Origin: Sipunculus nudus
Lineage: Eukaryota; Annelida; Sipuncula; Golfingiida; Sipunculidae
DNA: 64,000 nt
Direction: 5' to 3'
NCBI GenBank assembly: GCA_026874595.1
Contig: CM049313.1
Span: 78,360,659-78,424,658 of the forward strand
The notes below the pieces were generated by a model. The model ran no database searches and had not been told where the DNA came from. It saw nothing but the letters and a program-made list of their open reading frames with translations. The position numbers and the translations under genes were made by a program. Within the stretch, counting starts at the first letter, position 1. Every line of letters starts with the position of its first letter. Below, piece by piece: positions 1 through 12,527 of the stretch.

Positions 1-22
1 TTCAATGGGAAGCATTTTTCCT

Positions 23-1207
23 TTGAGTGGACACAAAGAGCTGAGGCCCTATACACGATTACCGTTTTATAGGTTAACAGGTATGATGATTTTTATACAT
101 TCAGAAGTATCTTTCCATGATAACCAAGGTTTTAATAATTCGGCCGATTAATGGGTTGTTTGAAAACAAGTTTTGTTTAAAGGAAGCCCGGGGGGATTAC
201 ACACACTTCTAAGGGTCCTCAATCTTTTGGGGACTTTGAAACCCCCGCCAGAATCTACTAATCAGTCGTTCGTTCATATGTGCACGTTTCATGTAAAACA
301 TTGTCATGGTTCAGAAATACGGGTTCACCAGGCGAGTGGCAGAACAACTGCATGTAATGAAAATGTAAAGAATAACGGATGCAGTATTACTTTACCCCGC
401 TACAAATTTTCTGCAAAATCTGTTTATTAAATTTTGTATAATTTACTGAAAGACAATGCAACGAACCCAGGCTGAAATGGTTTCTCTGCTAAGTTCTATC
501 ATCGAAATATATCAACCTGTTTTCTTTTATCTGGTAGAGTTGTCAATTTTGCACCAGACCTGCTTATTCCATAATAATTTACAGTACATAAACCAAAATG
601 TTAATACGGTTGGAATATATTTTTCTGGGCCTATCTTTTTCACATTGGGCAGCTATACGTTTTGCGTACAAGAGACTTCAACGACATATGCATGTGTATA
701 CAAATAACGCATGTTTCTGTTAACATGCCATAGACTATACCCTCAACTGACTACACTGAATAAACATCGTGTATTACAATGTCGCCTGAGCTTCAACTAA
801 TACAAAGCATCTTTCATATAATTTCACGGTATAGAATGCTTCTTTATACAATCGTTGTATCTACGAAATTTCCCAAGCAATGAAGCTGTCGGACCTATGT
901 TGTTTATCGGTAAAAACTTCTCCCTAACAAGTTCGTACACCCTGTATATGCCTCACGCCCCTTTCAAAATTTTTTTTTTGGTGTGATTTCTGGAATAGGA
1001 TAATTTTTTCTTTCTATGTTGATATTTTGTTGGAGGGTGTTCCTGGAGAATTCTAGCAGAAGTAATCTTTATATCATATAAGTGAAACACATGACAAAAG
1101 TTCCTGCAAAAACCTTTAGGATTAAAATATGCGTCGTTTAGTTCCTATCAACTCATTACAAAAATATGCATCAGATAGAGTCGTGGATTTTCCATGGGAG
1201 CAGCTAG
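23..1207 (+). mobile_element. Helitron-like non-autonomous element, copy A (longest copy)
   Basis: The 3' end reads GGAGCAGCTAG and is followed by T, the CTAG|T end typical of Helitrons. Just before it is a decayed hairpin (GTGGATTTTCCATGGG). Two other copies in the window (43143-43712 and 49551-49886, both minus) share this end, with a perfect or near-perfect hairpin. Positions 23-312 match the 5' part of copy B, and about 873-1207 match copy C. The middle, about 313-872, has no partner here. I infer that A is the fullest copy, B is internally deleted and C is 5'-truncated. The 5' boundary (TTGAGTGGACAC) is set only by where A and B stop matching, and it lacks the usual 5' TC. No Rep/helicase coding sequence is visible, so the element would depend on enzymes made elsewhere. 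The short reading frames inside it look like noise. Confidence 0.6.
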
Positions 1208-4200
1208 TGTCACATTAATATGAAAACATTATTATATGAATCAAGTTTTTGTAATAATGATCTTTGTATTTATACCATACGTAACCGCCATCTAACAACT
1301 TAATATGCGCCCGCATGTCACGTGAACAAATACCATTCCTGTCATTCATGTTGATGTCTTGTAATGATTTCCTTTTTTTCATATGACCTCTTAACGGAAA
1401 TACGAAGGAAGCTCATTCTATGATGTTTTGCTTATAAGGAAGATCAGGATATCTCTGGTCATAAAAATTGATAATAACACTGATGATATGATGTCTCTCG
1501 TCCTAAGTAAAACTTTTCAGATATGTAATATATTAATGATCAATCAGGCTAACATGAGTTAAAAATATTCTTGTGTCGTGTCGTGAAAAAAGATACCACA
1601 AAACGCGTGTGTATAGAGAAAACGTTGACCAGTATTGCATATAATCAGAGGATATGGTTTTGTAGACAGCTTCTTTTTTTTATTATTTGGTTTTGTTATT
1701 GATTTTTTACACGGATAGTGTTTGATCTGCGGAGTCTCTGGAAATTCCCCTTGAAGCAGATTCATCAGAAAAACAATCTAAGGGACTTCAAGGAGTAAGA
1801 AAATGTTATATATGTCTTGTTCTTCATTTGTCGAGAGTTTCCCGCTTTTAAGAAGACAGTCTGCTTTAAATGACTCGCTGTCTGATAGGTTACTAACTGC
1901 TGGGAATATTGCTGGCGCTTCCTTTTAAATTTAGAATGATCTTATACCACAAACGTATGTCAGAAAGGTATATTTATAACCAGAGTCGAACATCTGGTCC
2001 ATGCTTGAGATATCGTATATCAGCATAAAAAACAGTCGCTATGGAAACTCCTTCTTTATTCTTCAGTCTATGATTGGGAAATACATATAACTATTTTATA
2101 TTTAGGTCTGCATGTTAAGTTAAGATATAAAATCACGTTATAGGTCATGTATTGGGTTTCATGGAATCCAATGACCAAATGCCTAAATTAAATTCCTGTG
2201 TCAAAAAAATATTCAAGGAAAGAATTTCTTGTTTTGGCGGTCTTTCCCTGATTTAGATCACAACCTCCAAACCTATTTGTTCTATATTTTGGACGAGTCC
2301 TTATATTAGACTATAAAACCAGGCTTCTCGCAGTGGTTAAAGACCGCATGCGACATTTCATTAAGAGAAACTAAACCTATGTGAAACCAAGGTGACATGA
2401 AAGCCTGCGAAAATGACTGTCCAACCGGTTACACAGTCTGGAAGACGCGTCTAAATTAGTTGTGCTTTGTAAAACTTTTTCTGAAGCTTTTTCTGGAAGC
2501 AGTTTCTGTATCACCAAAGAGATTTCATGTTTCAATAATGGCCAGAATGCCACCGTTTGACGTTATAACCTCCACACATAACAGAGGAAAGAATGAAATA
2601 ATTATCCACGTTGCAAGAAGGCTTATTTTTGTTGTACCTGGATTGTTCTTCTCCAATATGGACGCATTAAGCGTTTTGCAAAAGTGCTTAAATGTCATCT
2701 CGGTAAGCTTTCTTTGTGACATAGAGGGTCCATGTTTATAAATGGTCAGGTAAAAGGTGATATACAAACATATCACGTCCGACTGCTGTTTATGTTGGTC
2801 GCACTTCGTCTGGCTCCGGCAGGTGGACGTCTCTTACGAAATCTTTTACAGCTTGCCTGGCTATCTTTTATAATTGTTACTCTTATGAATGGGTGATGTT
2901 TAATGTTAATTTTCTTAGGAATTATTTTGTCAAATCTTTCTTTGTGAATCTTGTTGTTGGGAAAATAGGAGCGTTTATACCTTTGTATATAAAATGTTTG
3001 AACTTTGAGACAAAAAGATAGTGCTTGTACATACATATACAAAACAAAATAAAAAAATTAACTTAATATCATTCAATATCAGTGACCTTTTTTTATTTAT
3101 TGTTATGTATAAATATGGAACATAAAATTTAACCCGCCCTTTATATGCAATGAATACGTTGCTTTAACAACATGATAATTGCTGAGATTTAACAGCAACT
3201 TTAAAAGTTTTTAAATTAACAGAATAAATTAAAAGAAGAATCATGGACATAAAAGAAAGCAATGCGGAGCTATGGAAGGCTTGTGTATGTTAATTAGTTT
3301 TTTTGTTATTTAACACAAAAGAATCCATAGTGGGGAAAAGAATTGCCTGCAGAAAAAGTCGACAATATTGAAAGTTACAGAGGCGTTTTTTTCTGCCTGG
3401 TCCGGAGTTTGACATTTTGACTAGATTGTATGGACTGAGTGGGCATGTGACATAATTACACAGCAAACCACATTCCGGCAGTCACTTGTAAATGGCACCA
3501 TGCAGAGAGTAAATCATGCCGCAGATATGTTATTGATCCAACACGAGCGAAATACATTTATTCTTTTTATACAGTTATATTTCGATTCTATATAGAACAG
3601 ACGCATAGAGGGACCCCGCAATCATAATTTCAGGTGTACCAAATCATCGATACCTCGAGATACAAAACCTATAGCGTATATCGGTATCGGACAGAATGTC
3701 CCACACTTGTCTAGCGACCTCCGAAATTTAATTTAGTAGTCAGAGGCACAGCGCATGTAAGGTAAAACATTATAGGTCAGAAATCCGTTTATTGGCATCT
3801 GATTGGCTAGCCGCTGCACGATAAAACCAACGTGAGGGGCGCTTTCGTTATTCCTTGTCTATGCTAAGAAGGGAAGAAGAGCAATGATTTGAAACTGAAC
3901 TCGTGTACTTAATGCATTGTATCGTATACCGTGACGTGAGTGAAGTAAAGCGATAGGTACAGTATCATGAGATGTAATGTATCGTACTTCACAACCATAT
4001 TCAGAATGTCAGTTGTCCCTTTGTTCGTATAATTTTTCTGTTACATTTTGTTACACTTTACATTTGTTACACTTCTGTTACGGTTCTGTTGGCTTTATAA
4101 CGTTACTAACAGAACAGTTGTACCCGGTGTATTTAATTTCTTTCTGGCATGTGTTGTGTACATGTATATTGTTTTATCCGAAATACTTAATACCTTCAAG

Positions 4201-7200
4201 ACAATTTTACTTCTACAGCAAACCAGTTATACTGATGCCTTACTTTGTTAGATTTCGCATACTGCTTGAACGCTGATCTAAGTATGTATATGGTCTCCTT
4301 GTAATAGTTTTTGGTGATTTCCTGTCAAAATATTGTATATATTATGCTTTAGCTGCCAACTCCTTTAGCTGTCAATACCTCTGCATGGTTGTGTGCCCAT
4401 AAATTATTAGGTTTATTACAAATCTTTTTTTTTTTGCGATGTTACATCGAAAACATACGTTTTCATCGTATTTTTTAAAGATCCTCAGTAAAATTCCTTT
4501 TTGGAAGCCGTTGCAGATCTCCATTTTACTTTTGGACTAAACAAGCGTCTGCAAAGAGCAGTCACGTAGATATAAAGCGCACCCTGAAACTGTAAAACAT
4601 ACATATATTTTTACCCGCGATCATAAGTAGGAATCAACCTCACTATATCCGGTACGATATTTTTTCTCATTAAAAGTTCAGCAAGTTAATATTGCAAGTA
4701 ATGATGTTATACTAACCTGTTACATACGAAAGAAGTCCAACCGCGTAGTCAATTGTTGTGTAAGACTGTGGCATGTCGCTCCCTTTATGTCATCATTCTT
4801 TATATCGACTTTGAAGATGGCGATCTCGTTTATTCTTTGATTGGCAGCAATATAGGTCAGTTTGGTTCGCTGGGCCAGTTAAACTCCCATTTGGACGCCA
4901 AGCGCCCACCACTTTTATCCCAATACCAAGTCGTTTCAAGAAAAAAAAATGAATAAAAAACAAAAACAAACAGAACTTCCTCTGCCTCTCCCGTAAATAC
5001 TTTATAATGAAACAAACGGAGCCGCTCTCGGTACGAAATGTCGATTACATCCCTAATCTAGTCATCTTAGAGATTGATTTCATCTTGGCTTCAACTGTAC
5101 ACGGCGGCGATTTTGGGCATGTTATAACAAATGATGGGAATGAGACACATTCGATATATTCATCATAAATTTTCCGTCAAGCAATAAATTAGCAATCAAG
5201 GCATCAAAAACCTTCACAAGATTATTTGATATATTTAAAATAAAACTTTCATTGCACACTTTAATTCAGTGGTTAAAATTTGATCAGGTGATACCGTGAT
5301 AACACTATAGTCCTTCAATCCAGTATTATGTACCTTTGAAGTTGTCATTTTTTATATATATTAAAGAAAAAAAGATGCAATACGTTACAAAGTTGAAAAG
5401 AAATAACAGAATAAAAGACACCAGTTTATATAAACTGACATGCCAGAGAGACCAGGCTGAGTGATGTGTGCTGGTTTTGCCTGCTGCCGAGTCACGTCTA
5501 ACTGCATCTATATTACGGTGTCGGACGAAGTTGATTTTTGCCTGAGCTCCCAGGGTTGTTGACAAAGATTGTGACAGGCTAATTTTGAAGGCGCCTTGCC
5601 ATCTACAAAATATAATGATTGAATCTTTCAGCCGGGATTCGGTCATTAGTCTTGAGTGAGACGAGTTTGCAACCTTGTCAAACTGGTATGATTGCAGAAG
5701 GCACGTGTCACAAAAGGACACCGGTGGCGGTAACGTGCTAATGATCCGCTGTACATATAACATATACCTACGGCCAGCTCATATTGATGCCGCCCCCGTC
5801 ACGCTGATTGTCACTGTTACTCCCGACACCGCCACTTCTCCTACCAGTGGTGTTCTTTAGACTGAATCATTACATACTAGTCGTTTTTCACTTCACTGGT
5901 TTGATCACGAACACTAAGACTTTTATTTTCACGCTATGCTGGCTAAGCATTTGGTGTTTACAAGTGTTTAGAAGGTTATCACTTTCCAAATAAAAATGAT
6001 TAAATGTACATTTAATTCTAGTGATTAATATTATCCTTGTACATGACTTGATATTATCTGCTTCAGACGGCAGCTTGATTGTCAGTCTAGCGTGCTCAGT
6101 TTTCTCTATGCATAAAGAGTACATAAGATTGTTTTCCAAATGTGCTAAGTAGACAGAATTAAAAACGGTATTTATGCTAAGTTTTAGTAAGAGTTAGTTC
6201 TGGAGATGCATGGAGATTTTATCAGTCTATCGAATCTTTTTCTCACCTCACACAGAGATCCCAGTTGGAAAGTAAATAAACTTTCACCTGTTAAATCGTT
6301 TTATTTTCTCATCTTGATTTAAACTCAGTTATCGATATGAGTGGCCCAAGGGCGTGGCAGGTTTGTAGCAAAGGGGGCTCAAGACCGCAAAAAGTCTTAG
6401 GGAACAACCCCCACCTATGATCGCGCTATGATCTATATACGTCGCCCGCCCCTATCAGATGTGAAATTGTTTTAAATTACAAAGCTACAGTTTCTACTGG
6501 TTTTTGCCTTTATGCATAGAGTTAGGCCTACTTTGCGTCAGGGATGACAATCGCTGGCGATTGTTTATGTGTCTACTCCATCAAATTATTAAGATTAATT
6601 AAAACCCAATGATGTTTGAGCATAAAGGATATATGTCATTCATTTTTTTAAGATAATATGTTAACACCCTGTAAGAGACTAAGCAGGGCCTCCGAGTGAA
6701 ATATTACGAGGCGGTAAAAAAAGTTTTCGGCCCCCTTTCTTTTTCTTCGTTATAATAACAATTCAGTTTTACGGATGTGATAAACTCTTTATTCGATTTA
6801 GATCCAAGGCTGTACTTATTTGAGCAGTATACTAAAGAAAGAACTGTAACAGAGGAATGCATAGTTTTCTACATTAAATGCTACTTATTCATATATATAC
6901 TTTATCTATCATGCTAAACTGAAATAAAGATCATATAAAGGTCTTAGCAGGCATCCCTATAACCTCAGGCTGAAGGCAAGCAACCTACTGTACAAGGGGT
7001 TTCCTGCACTATACAGTATATGCTTCTCGTACTTTCAACAAGTCTGTCACAATATATATACAACCAATTAAAACTTGGAAGAATAAAAAAAAAGAAAATC
7101 AACTTGATAAATAAAAAAAAAGATAAAGGTGCCTCTCCACTGAATCGTTTTATATTCCCCATGAATCAATGAATAAATTTTGTTTCATAAATAATGATAT

Positions 7201-7780
7201 TTACGAAGACTTAAAAACGCAACTATAATCTACATTTTATACCTGATCTAGACTTAAAGCAGAGTAAACGAATTAAATGAAAACAAACGGCATGTATACT
7301 TCCGGAAAGAAAGTGTACGCTTTCCATAGCCTTCCGGACCATGTAAAATGAATGCAATAAATATCAATTTTGTTAAATTTCTTCCACGTATACGGATCTG
7401 TTGTACTATACCAAATATAAAATTTGTCATTCTGTTATACCGTAATTTTGTGTCCCAATACTCAGTGTATTTTTCCATTTCCATGCATTCTAATGTGCCT
7501 TAAGAACTAACTCATCCAGGTCCTTTGGACAAGTCGGGTTAAAACTTATATGAACTAGCTGAATCTAATTAAGACAAATGAGAGACTTAAATTTGAGACT
7601 TCAACGTCAAGCTTGTTTATAATCCCTTGGAAACTCTTTGGTCCGAGTCACTTCCGATCACTTCCGATTAAAACTATATATATATATAAGCTAACACAAA
7701 AGACAAAAAAAAAACAATGTTCCGCATTAAGAAGCATTTAATCGGGCTCCTTTGAGTCGTCCTGATAACAGCTGTATAAA
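1208..7780. other. AT-rich non-coding stretch, no supported gene
   Basis: Stops are dense in all frames. The only longer open frame is 5326-5763 minus (described separately). About 6685-6750 contains a GGCCTCC...GAGGCGG...GGCCCCC module that is matched in reverse near 54182-54236, which marks it as dispersed repeat. Short AT runs occur near 7676-7690. I see no RNA gene, convincing splice pair or promoter. Confidence 0.5.
5326..5763 (-). other. Unassigned 145-codon open frame with C-terminal hydrophobic segment
   Basis: This is the longest open frame outside the receptor, the LINE and the tandem arrays. The predicted product has a polar, Ser/Arg-rich body and one strongly hydrophobic stretch near residues 112-136, which could be a membrane span. 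I do not recognise the family. There are no flanking splice signals that I trust, no conserved motif, and the base composition matches the surrounding non-coding DNA. A chance open frame is the likeliest explanation. It is listed only because of its length. Confidence 0.12.
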
Positions 7781-7839
7781 TGAAAGTTAACATAAAAGTC
7801 AAAGAGATTTTCTTATTTCAATTATTTTCTTGTTGTCTT

Positions 7840-8300
7840 CACTCAGGAAACTCCTGTCGGGCCTGGGCCCCTTTGGTCACTGACTATTAGAAACTATATT
7901 TACATTTCCAAAAACACGTGACTTCATCATTTTCGAGCTTTTTCATGTGCCTCATTGGAAATTTCTAGGCCAAAATAAAATCAAGTGAGTCTTCTACATT
8001 TTCAAACATTTCATTGGAACCTATAGGAAATTCCTGGCCGGTTCGGGTCTCTTAATTTAGACCCCTCAATTTGGAATAAAAACACCATATACATATTCCT
8101 CAAATGACAAACGTGATGCGAATTTTTGTCCCCATATATCGGACCCTCGCGGGGTCTCCTTACTAAAATTTATATAAGCTAAATTTAAATCTAAAAGAGA
8201 CTTCTACATTTTCAAACATATCATTTTGCCCCGTAGGAATTCCTGGTCGATCGGGCACCCCTTTGGCCCGTCAAGCCCCCGTTACAGTGTACCTGCTGAC
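7840..8300. repeat. Degenerate tandem repeat, about 217-bp period
   Basis: The phrase CTTCTACATTTTCAAACAT recurs near 7991 and 8201. It is followed in both places by an AGGAA(A)TTCCTGG motif and then a CGGG...CCCCTTTGG-type motif, and a third, weaker copy of that last motif lies near 7848-7878. Divergence is high, so this is an old duplication or a decayed dispersed element. Confidence 0.45.
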
Positions 8301-8325
8301 TTCACCGCTCATAGGGCCTGTTTAA

Positions 8326-8428
8326 AATTAAAAACCGGCGGGGATTGAACAAGAGACACTGACGTTACCTGAAACAATCACAGAACCGGTATTTAATAGC
8401 TAACCGCCAGGACTGTCGTGCTCCATGA
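8326..8428 (-). mobile_element. tRNA-derived SINE-like head
   Basis: Read on the minus strand, a box-B/T-arm-like motif TTGTTCAATCCCCGCC is preceded by TGGCGGTTAGC, which resembles box A. The spacing is roughly that of a tRNA gene. The cloverleaf is too decayed for a functional tRNA. The SINE body is probably the AT-rich sequence toward lower coordinates, but I cannot place its end. Confidence 0.35.
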
Positions 8429-8429
8429 C

Positions 8430-11160
8430 CAATGCATGAGCAGCAGCTTTCAAATAGGATTTTGTTTGGTTCATCATGGCTACTAGAGGGTGCCATCCTG
8501 TAATGTTACTAAACAGAAATAGTTTAAAGTATGCCCTGGGTATGACAGATACAACTTTGTGAACTTACTTTGCAAAAGATTTAGACACGCCCTGACAATT
8601 TTGAAATTGGGTGCCCCCTAAACGTTTGTTGAATAGATTTTAGGGGGCGCCTGTTTGCGCCCCCTCCCCCTTTACACGCCCCTGCAGCCTGCCGCTCTAA
8701 AGTCACACGGAAAACGTTCCAGTGTCAAATGTGAATCGTGGAAAAGGAACGCTCCACATATATTTGATGCTTTACGGCTTATTTTACATGTCTGTCGGGC
8801 GGCATATCATGAAACATGAAAGAAGTCTAGCCCTGTCTTCGTGATAAGAGAATCCTTAGGACCGTGATACAGGCCTCCCACATAGTTTCACGTCCGCCAG
8901 ACCAATGTCCTCAGAACCATTCAAAATGTCTTTAGCCTGCCATTTGCCTCTTTTTCTTTTCGCTCTCCTCTTTTTTCCATGCGTTTCATGAGACTTCCTG
9001 TCGATGAAGATAGGATTAATCCCAGTTTTTCATGATTGATTGAAAAACCAGTCACATTTTGCCGTTGGTTTGGCTTATGTATTTCCCTTCGGTTTCCTTG
9101 GCAATAGATTTGATGAAAGAAACGTCAATAACACAGGCTTTATCGAGCTTATATGATTCGTGTGTTTTACTGTTAACATATTACAGACCGAACAACCTGA
9201 GAATGGCCGGTTAGCCTTAATGCCTTATAAATAAAATAGTAACATAGCAACAAGCTATCCATGCAAAATGAAAGATTATACATTCTTCGTTTGTGTCGGC
9301 CCCTGATCTTATATAAAACTTAGATTACTGTCGGGCAGCCCTATTCGCTCTACCCCTGTGTCAGATCGTCATGTTTTATTACTTGTAGGGTTGCAAAGCG
9401 TCTGCCTTCATTGACTTTTATGCAATATTTGTGTCAACATTAAATGTGTACATGCAAATTCGAATCATAATATAAATTCTCTTAACGTTTAAAGTGAGGC
9501 ATGATATGAACCTAAGACAAAGAACAACCACCACAAAGTTTTCTCGGTCTAACAGAAGAGTTCAGAATTCATAAAAAAAGTTAAAACATTAAAAGATTAA
9601 AATAATGTTAGAATTAGCAAATAACAAAAACATGCGTTACTTTCTCATACCCAAAGATTAAAGAAATCAAAAGCATATACTAACCTCAACTTATTCAAAT
9701 ATATTGTCGGTCTGTTACACAATGATTATGAGTCAAAATGTATAAACTACATAAATTTACATGATATAGGTCAGTCTTGATGGTAAGTCAATATCAATAG
9801 TGACACTTTATTGCCACTGCAGTTGTAGCAAATGTTCTGGAGACGGCTGAAGCAAAATTGTTTGTAAAACATTAACTTGGGTCTATATATTAACTTTCAC
9901 GGTCACTTTAACGTTTAGATTTGTTCAGGCTATGGTACTTTATATATGATTCAACAGGTCATGTTGAATCATATATAAACAACTATCAGCTGACTCCATA
10001 GGTGGATATGACTTAGTGCTTGAACCACGCCTTGCAGATGACTTCTGGAGTTTGATCAAATACCATATGCAGCCATTATAATTATTATTCCTGATAGTCT
10101 GTTGAAGATGAAAAAGTTGTTGAAGTTAGACACTCGGAGGTGTATTAATTCAGATGGATTATGGATAATTTTGATTCTGTATATTTTGTTGAGTGAAATA
10201 TTTCGACTGCCAGATCATGTTTACCAGCTCTATACGACAAGAATTTGTCAGCTGACAGAGTGAATGACCGATCTGATAAAAGAATATGACTCCCAATGCA
10301 TTTTATTTTTGATTGTGTCAGATAATCGCTTATTGAATGTGTTTACACGCCAAAATGCAAGACAAGGTTTCATACCTTGCCCATAATTGTTTTCTAATTT
10401 CTGAACCAATGTTCTTATCGCTTTGTAAAATATGTCAGTGTCCGGTGTCTGTCAACGGTGGCTCAGTTTGACAAGCCCCCGAGGTCATGGCATGACAGTC
10501 ATTGTCTGTGACAATTGGATGCGACACTTGTGATCTATAGTCCATGTAGCTCAAAGACAGAATATATACAAAATGTTCTAGCTGAAGACGGTCACTAAAA
10601 ACAATTATTGAACCAGCAAACACCAATTGAAACATTGATGTGATGGTTTTACATTACATTCTTCACTGTAGAGCTAGGTTCAGCTTGTCTGTGTCATGTC
10701 AGGAATCTGAGTCGCCCATTATCTGTATCCTCACAAGGCTACAGTGGTACATGCTGGAGAAAAGTTTGAAGAAACTTACCTCACTTATGACTATGACTTG
10801 ACATGTATATTTCTGTGTATTTATAAATTAAATATTCCTTAATTTTCGTAATTTTCTCATATAAGGCAGTAAATTTGGTACCCATCATTCAGCTAATTGT
10901 GTATGTGCGTTTACATAAAAAATATCTGTAATTATCACATAATCTTTAATGGGCTGCGGGTTTTCTTCCTCCAGGTATATCCGGCATATTTTGTGTGTGC
11001 ATTATGACACTTGGTTGGCCTTAATCATGTACGAGATCTATAATCACATGTCCACCGTGTACGCATCCTGATCTTGGACAGAGTCGGAGCAGCCTTGACA
11101 GCGGCCCGGTAACCTCTCTCATATTGATGGGAAAACGTAATTCGTCCCGCCTCATTGTGA
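8430..11160. other. Non-coding stretch, no supported gene
   Basis: No open frame exceeds about 70 codons and no coherent exon is visible. GGGCGCC/GCGCCCCC-rich decayed repeat occurs around 8580-8690. A perfect hairpin lies at 9939-9979 (separate entry). The rest is plain AT-rich sequence. Confidence 0.5.
9939..9979. repeat. Perfect 17-bp inverted repeat (hairpin)
   Basis: TTTATATATGATTCAAC at 9939-9955 is the exact reverse complement of 9963-9979, with a 7-nt loop (AGGTCAT). Pairing stops abruptly at both outer ends. It could be a remnant of a palindromic MITE or a cruciform-forming site. The stem is shorter than a normal animal pre-miRNA. Confidence 0.85.
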
Positions 11161-11177
11161 GTAGTCGCTCATCACGC

Positions 11178-11290
11178 CACGTGACAGGGGATCCTTCGTC
11201 AGATCTAGGGTGCGGTCTTCCGCTTCATTTATGTCTGTCGCTCTGCTTTACCAACGTTTTCGGTTCTCTAGATTAGGTCGCTATAAATAG
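11178..11290 (+). promoter_or_regulatory. Possible promoter or enhancer: E-box plus CTATAAATAG
   Basis: In a locally more GC-rich patch there is a CACGTG E-box at 11178-11183 and CTATAAATAG at 11281-11290. The latter fits both a TATA box and a MEF2 site (CTA-W4-TAG). No coding exon was found downstream, so this is motif evidence only and could be chance. Confidence 0.2.
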
Positions 11291-11299
11291 GTTGGAATA

Positions 11300-12210
11300 A
11301 AGTTAGCTCAAAACCGGTCCGTGTAGGACGGTATGCATGTCGCCTTCTCTCTCATTTTATCCATGCCATCTATTTCTGTAGTTCTTTATATCAGCTCTGT
11401 CCGCCAGATAAGGATACTTTATAGATATCTTCAGAGGTACTTCCGCCAAGAATGGACTCTTACATCATGAAAGTTTCTAACTATCTTTCGATCTTTTTTG
11501 TAGAAATAATACAAGGCGGTTCCCAATTACAGCTGAAAAATCCGTAAATGTTTATGGTAACGTGGTATTCCATCGTCAGAACTTTTTGTATACTGATGCA
11601 AATAATTGCTGAGTTAAGTTTAATACAGTTTGAACACGGTAATCCCCGGCTGCGTATTTTTCTCAGTTGAACCGACTACCAGTTGTTCAGTCTATGGTAT
11701 AACCCGATTATTTCAAATAGTTTATTTTCACTTATTTTCATCATACCGCCCCTAGGTAATTCGCCTTGACAGGTTCTTGTCGCTCCATCTGTGAGAAGCA
11801 AAGATTGCGTTGGCCATAAATTCGTGACGAAAAAAGTGGAACCGAGCGCATAGGAAATGTAGAATTAAAAACATTGAACTAGACCTCTCTTGGGTCGGAA
11901 GTTATATAGAATACTTGTACAGAAAATGAATCGAACGACCAGGCCAAGCCAGCTTATTTGCCTTTGCGTTATGTTTAAATTTTTCCTTTAATGTAAGTAT
12001 CCGATTTTGCGTTTTATAAAGTTTTTGTAGGCATACTAGTTATATGGTAGGAATGCAGAAAAAAACAAGAAAACTGCGATGGTATTATTAGAATAGATTT
12101 TATGGTCTTTAATTGGCCAAAAACTAACGTTGATATCAGGAAGGGTGTCTCGATTATGAATCAAAATACTTGCACCACTAAACGACATTGAAAATAATCG
12201 ACATTGTCGG
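11300..12210. other. Non-coding stretch before the 32-bp array
   Basis: No supported gene or repeat was identified. The open frame 12036-12221 minus is short and has no recognisable content. Confidence 0.45.
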
Positions 12211-12211
12211 G

Positions 12212-12527
12212 CTGTATACACGCATAAGTCGACCTAATTGATGGTGCATTGCTTAGGAAACAAAAGTTTAATTGATATAAAACGACATTAACACAATCAA
12301 GGAAGCATAACAGGGAATCTAGCGATTAACACCAGACTGTTCCTGGTGTGTACAGCGTTAACACCAGACTGTTCCTGGTGTGTACAGCGTTAACACCAGA
12401 CTGTTCCTGGCTGTATACACGTATAAGTCGACCTAATTGATGGTGCATTGCTTAGGAAACAAACGTTTAATTGATATAAAACGACATTAACACAATCAAG
12501 GAAGCATAACAGGGAATCTAGCGATTA
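12212..12527 (+). repeat. 199-bp tandem duplication at the left edge of the minisatellite
   Basis: The segment beginning CTGTATACACGCATAAGTC at 12212 is repeated at 12411 with very few changes. Each copy contains the same unique flank (AAACGACATTAACACAATC). The first copy also carries about 2.6 minisatellite units. The duplication therefore captured the junction between unique flank and array. Confidence 0.85.

Noticed and set aside
173-430. Conserved-looking peptide shared with 43349-43618 minus
   Set aside because: The similarity is due to the shared Helitron DNA; one copy has long homopolymer runs and there is no sign of selection on protein.
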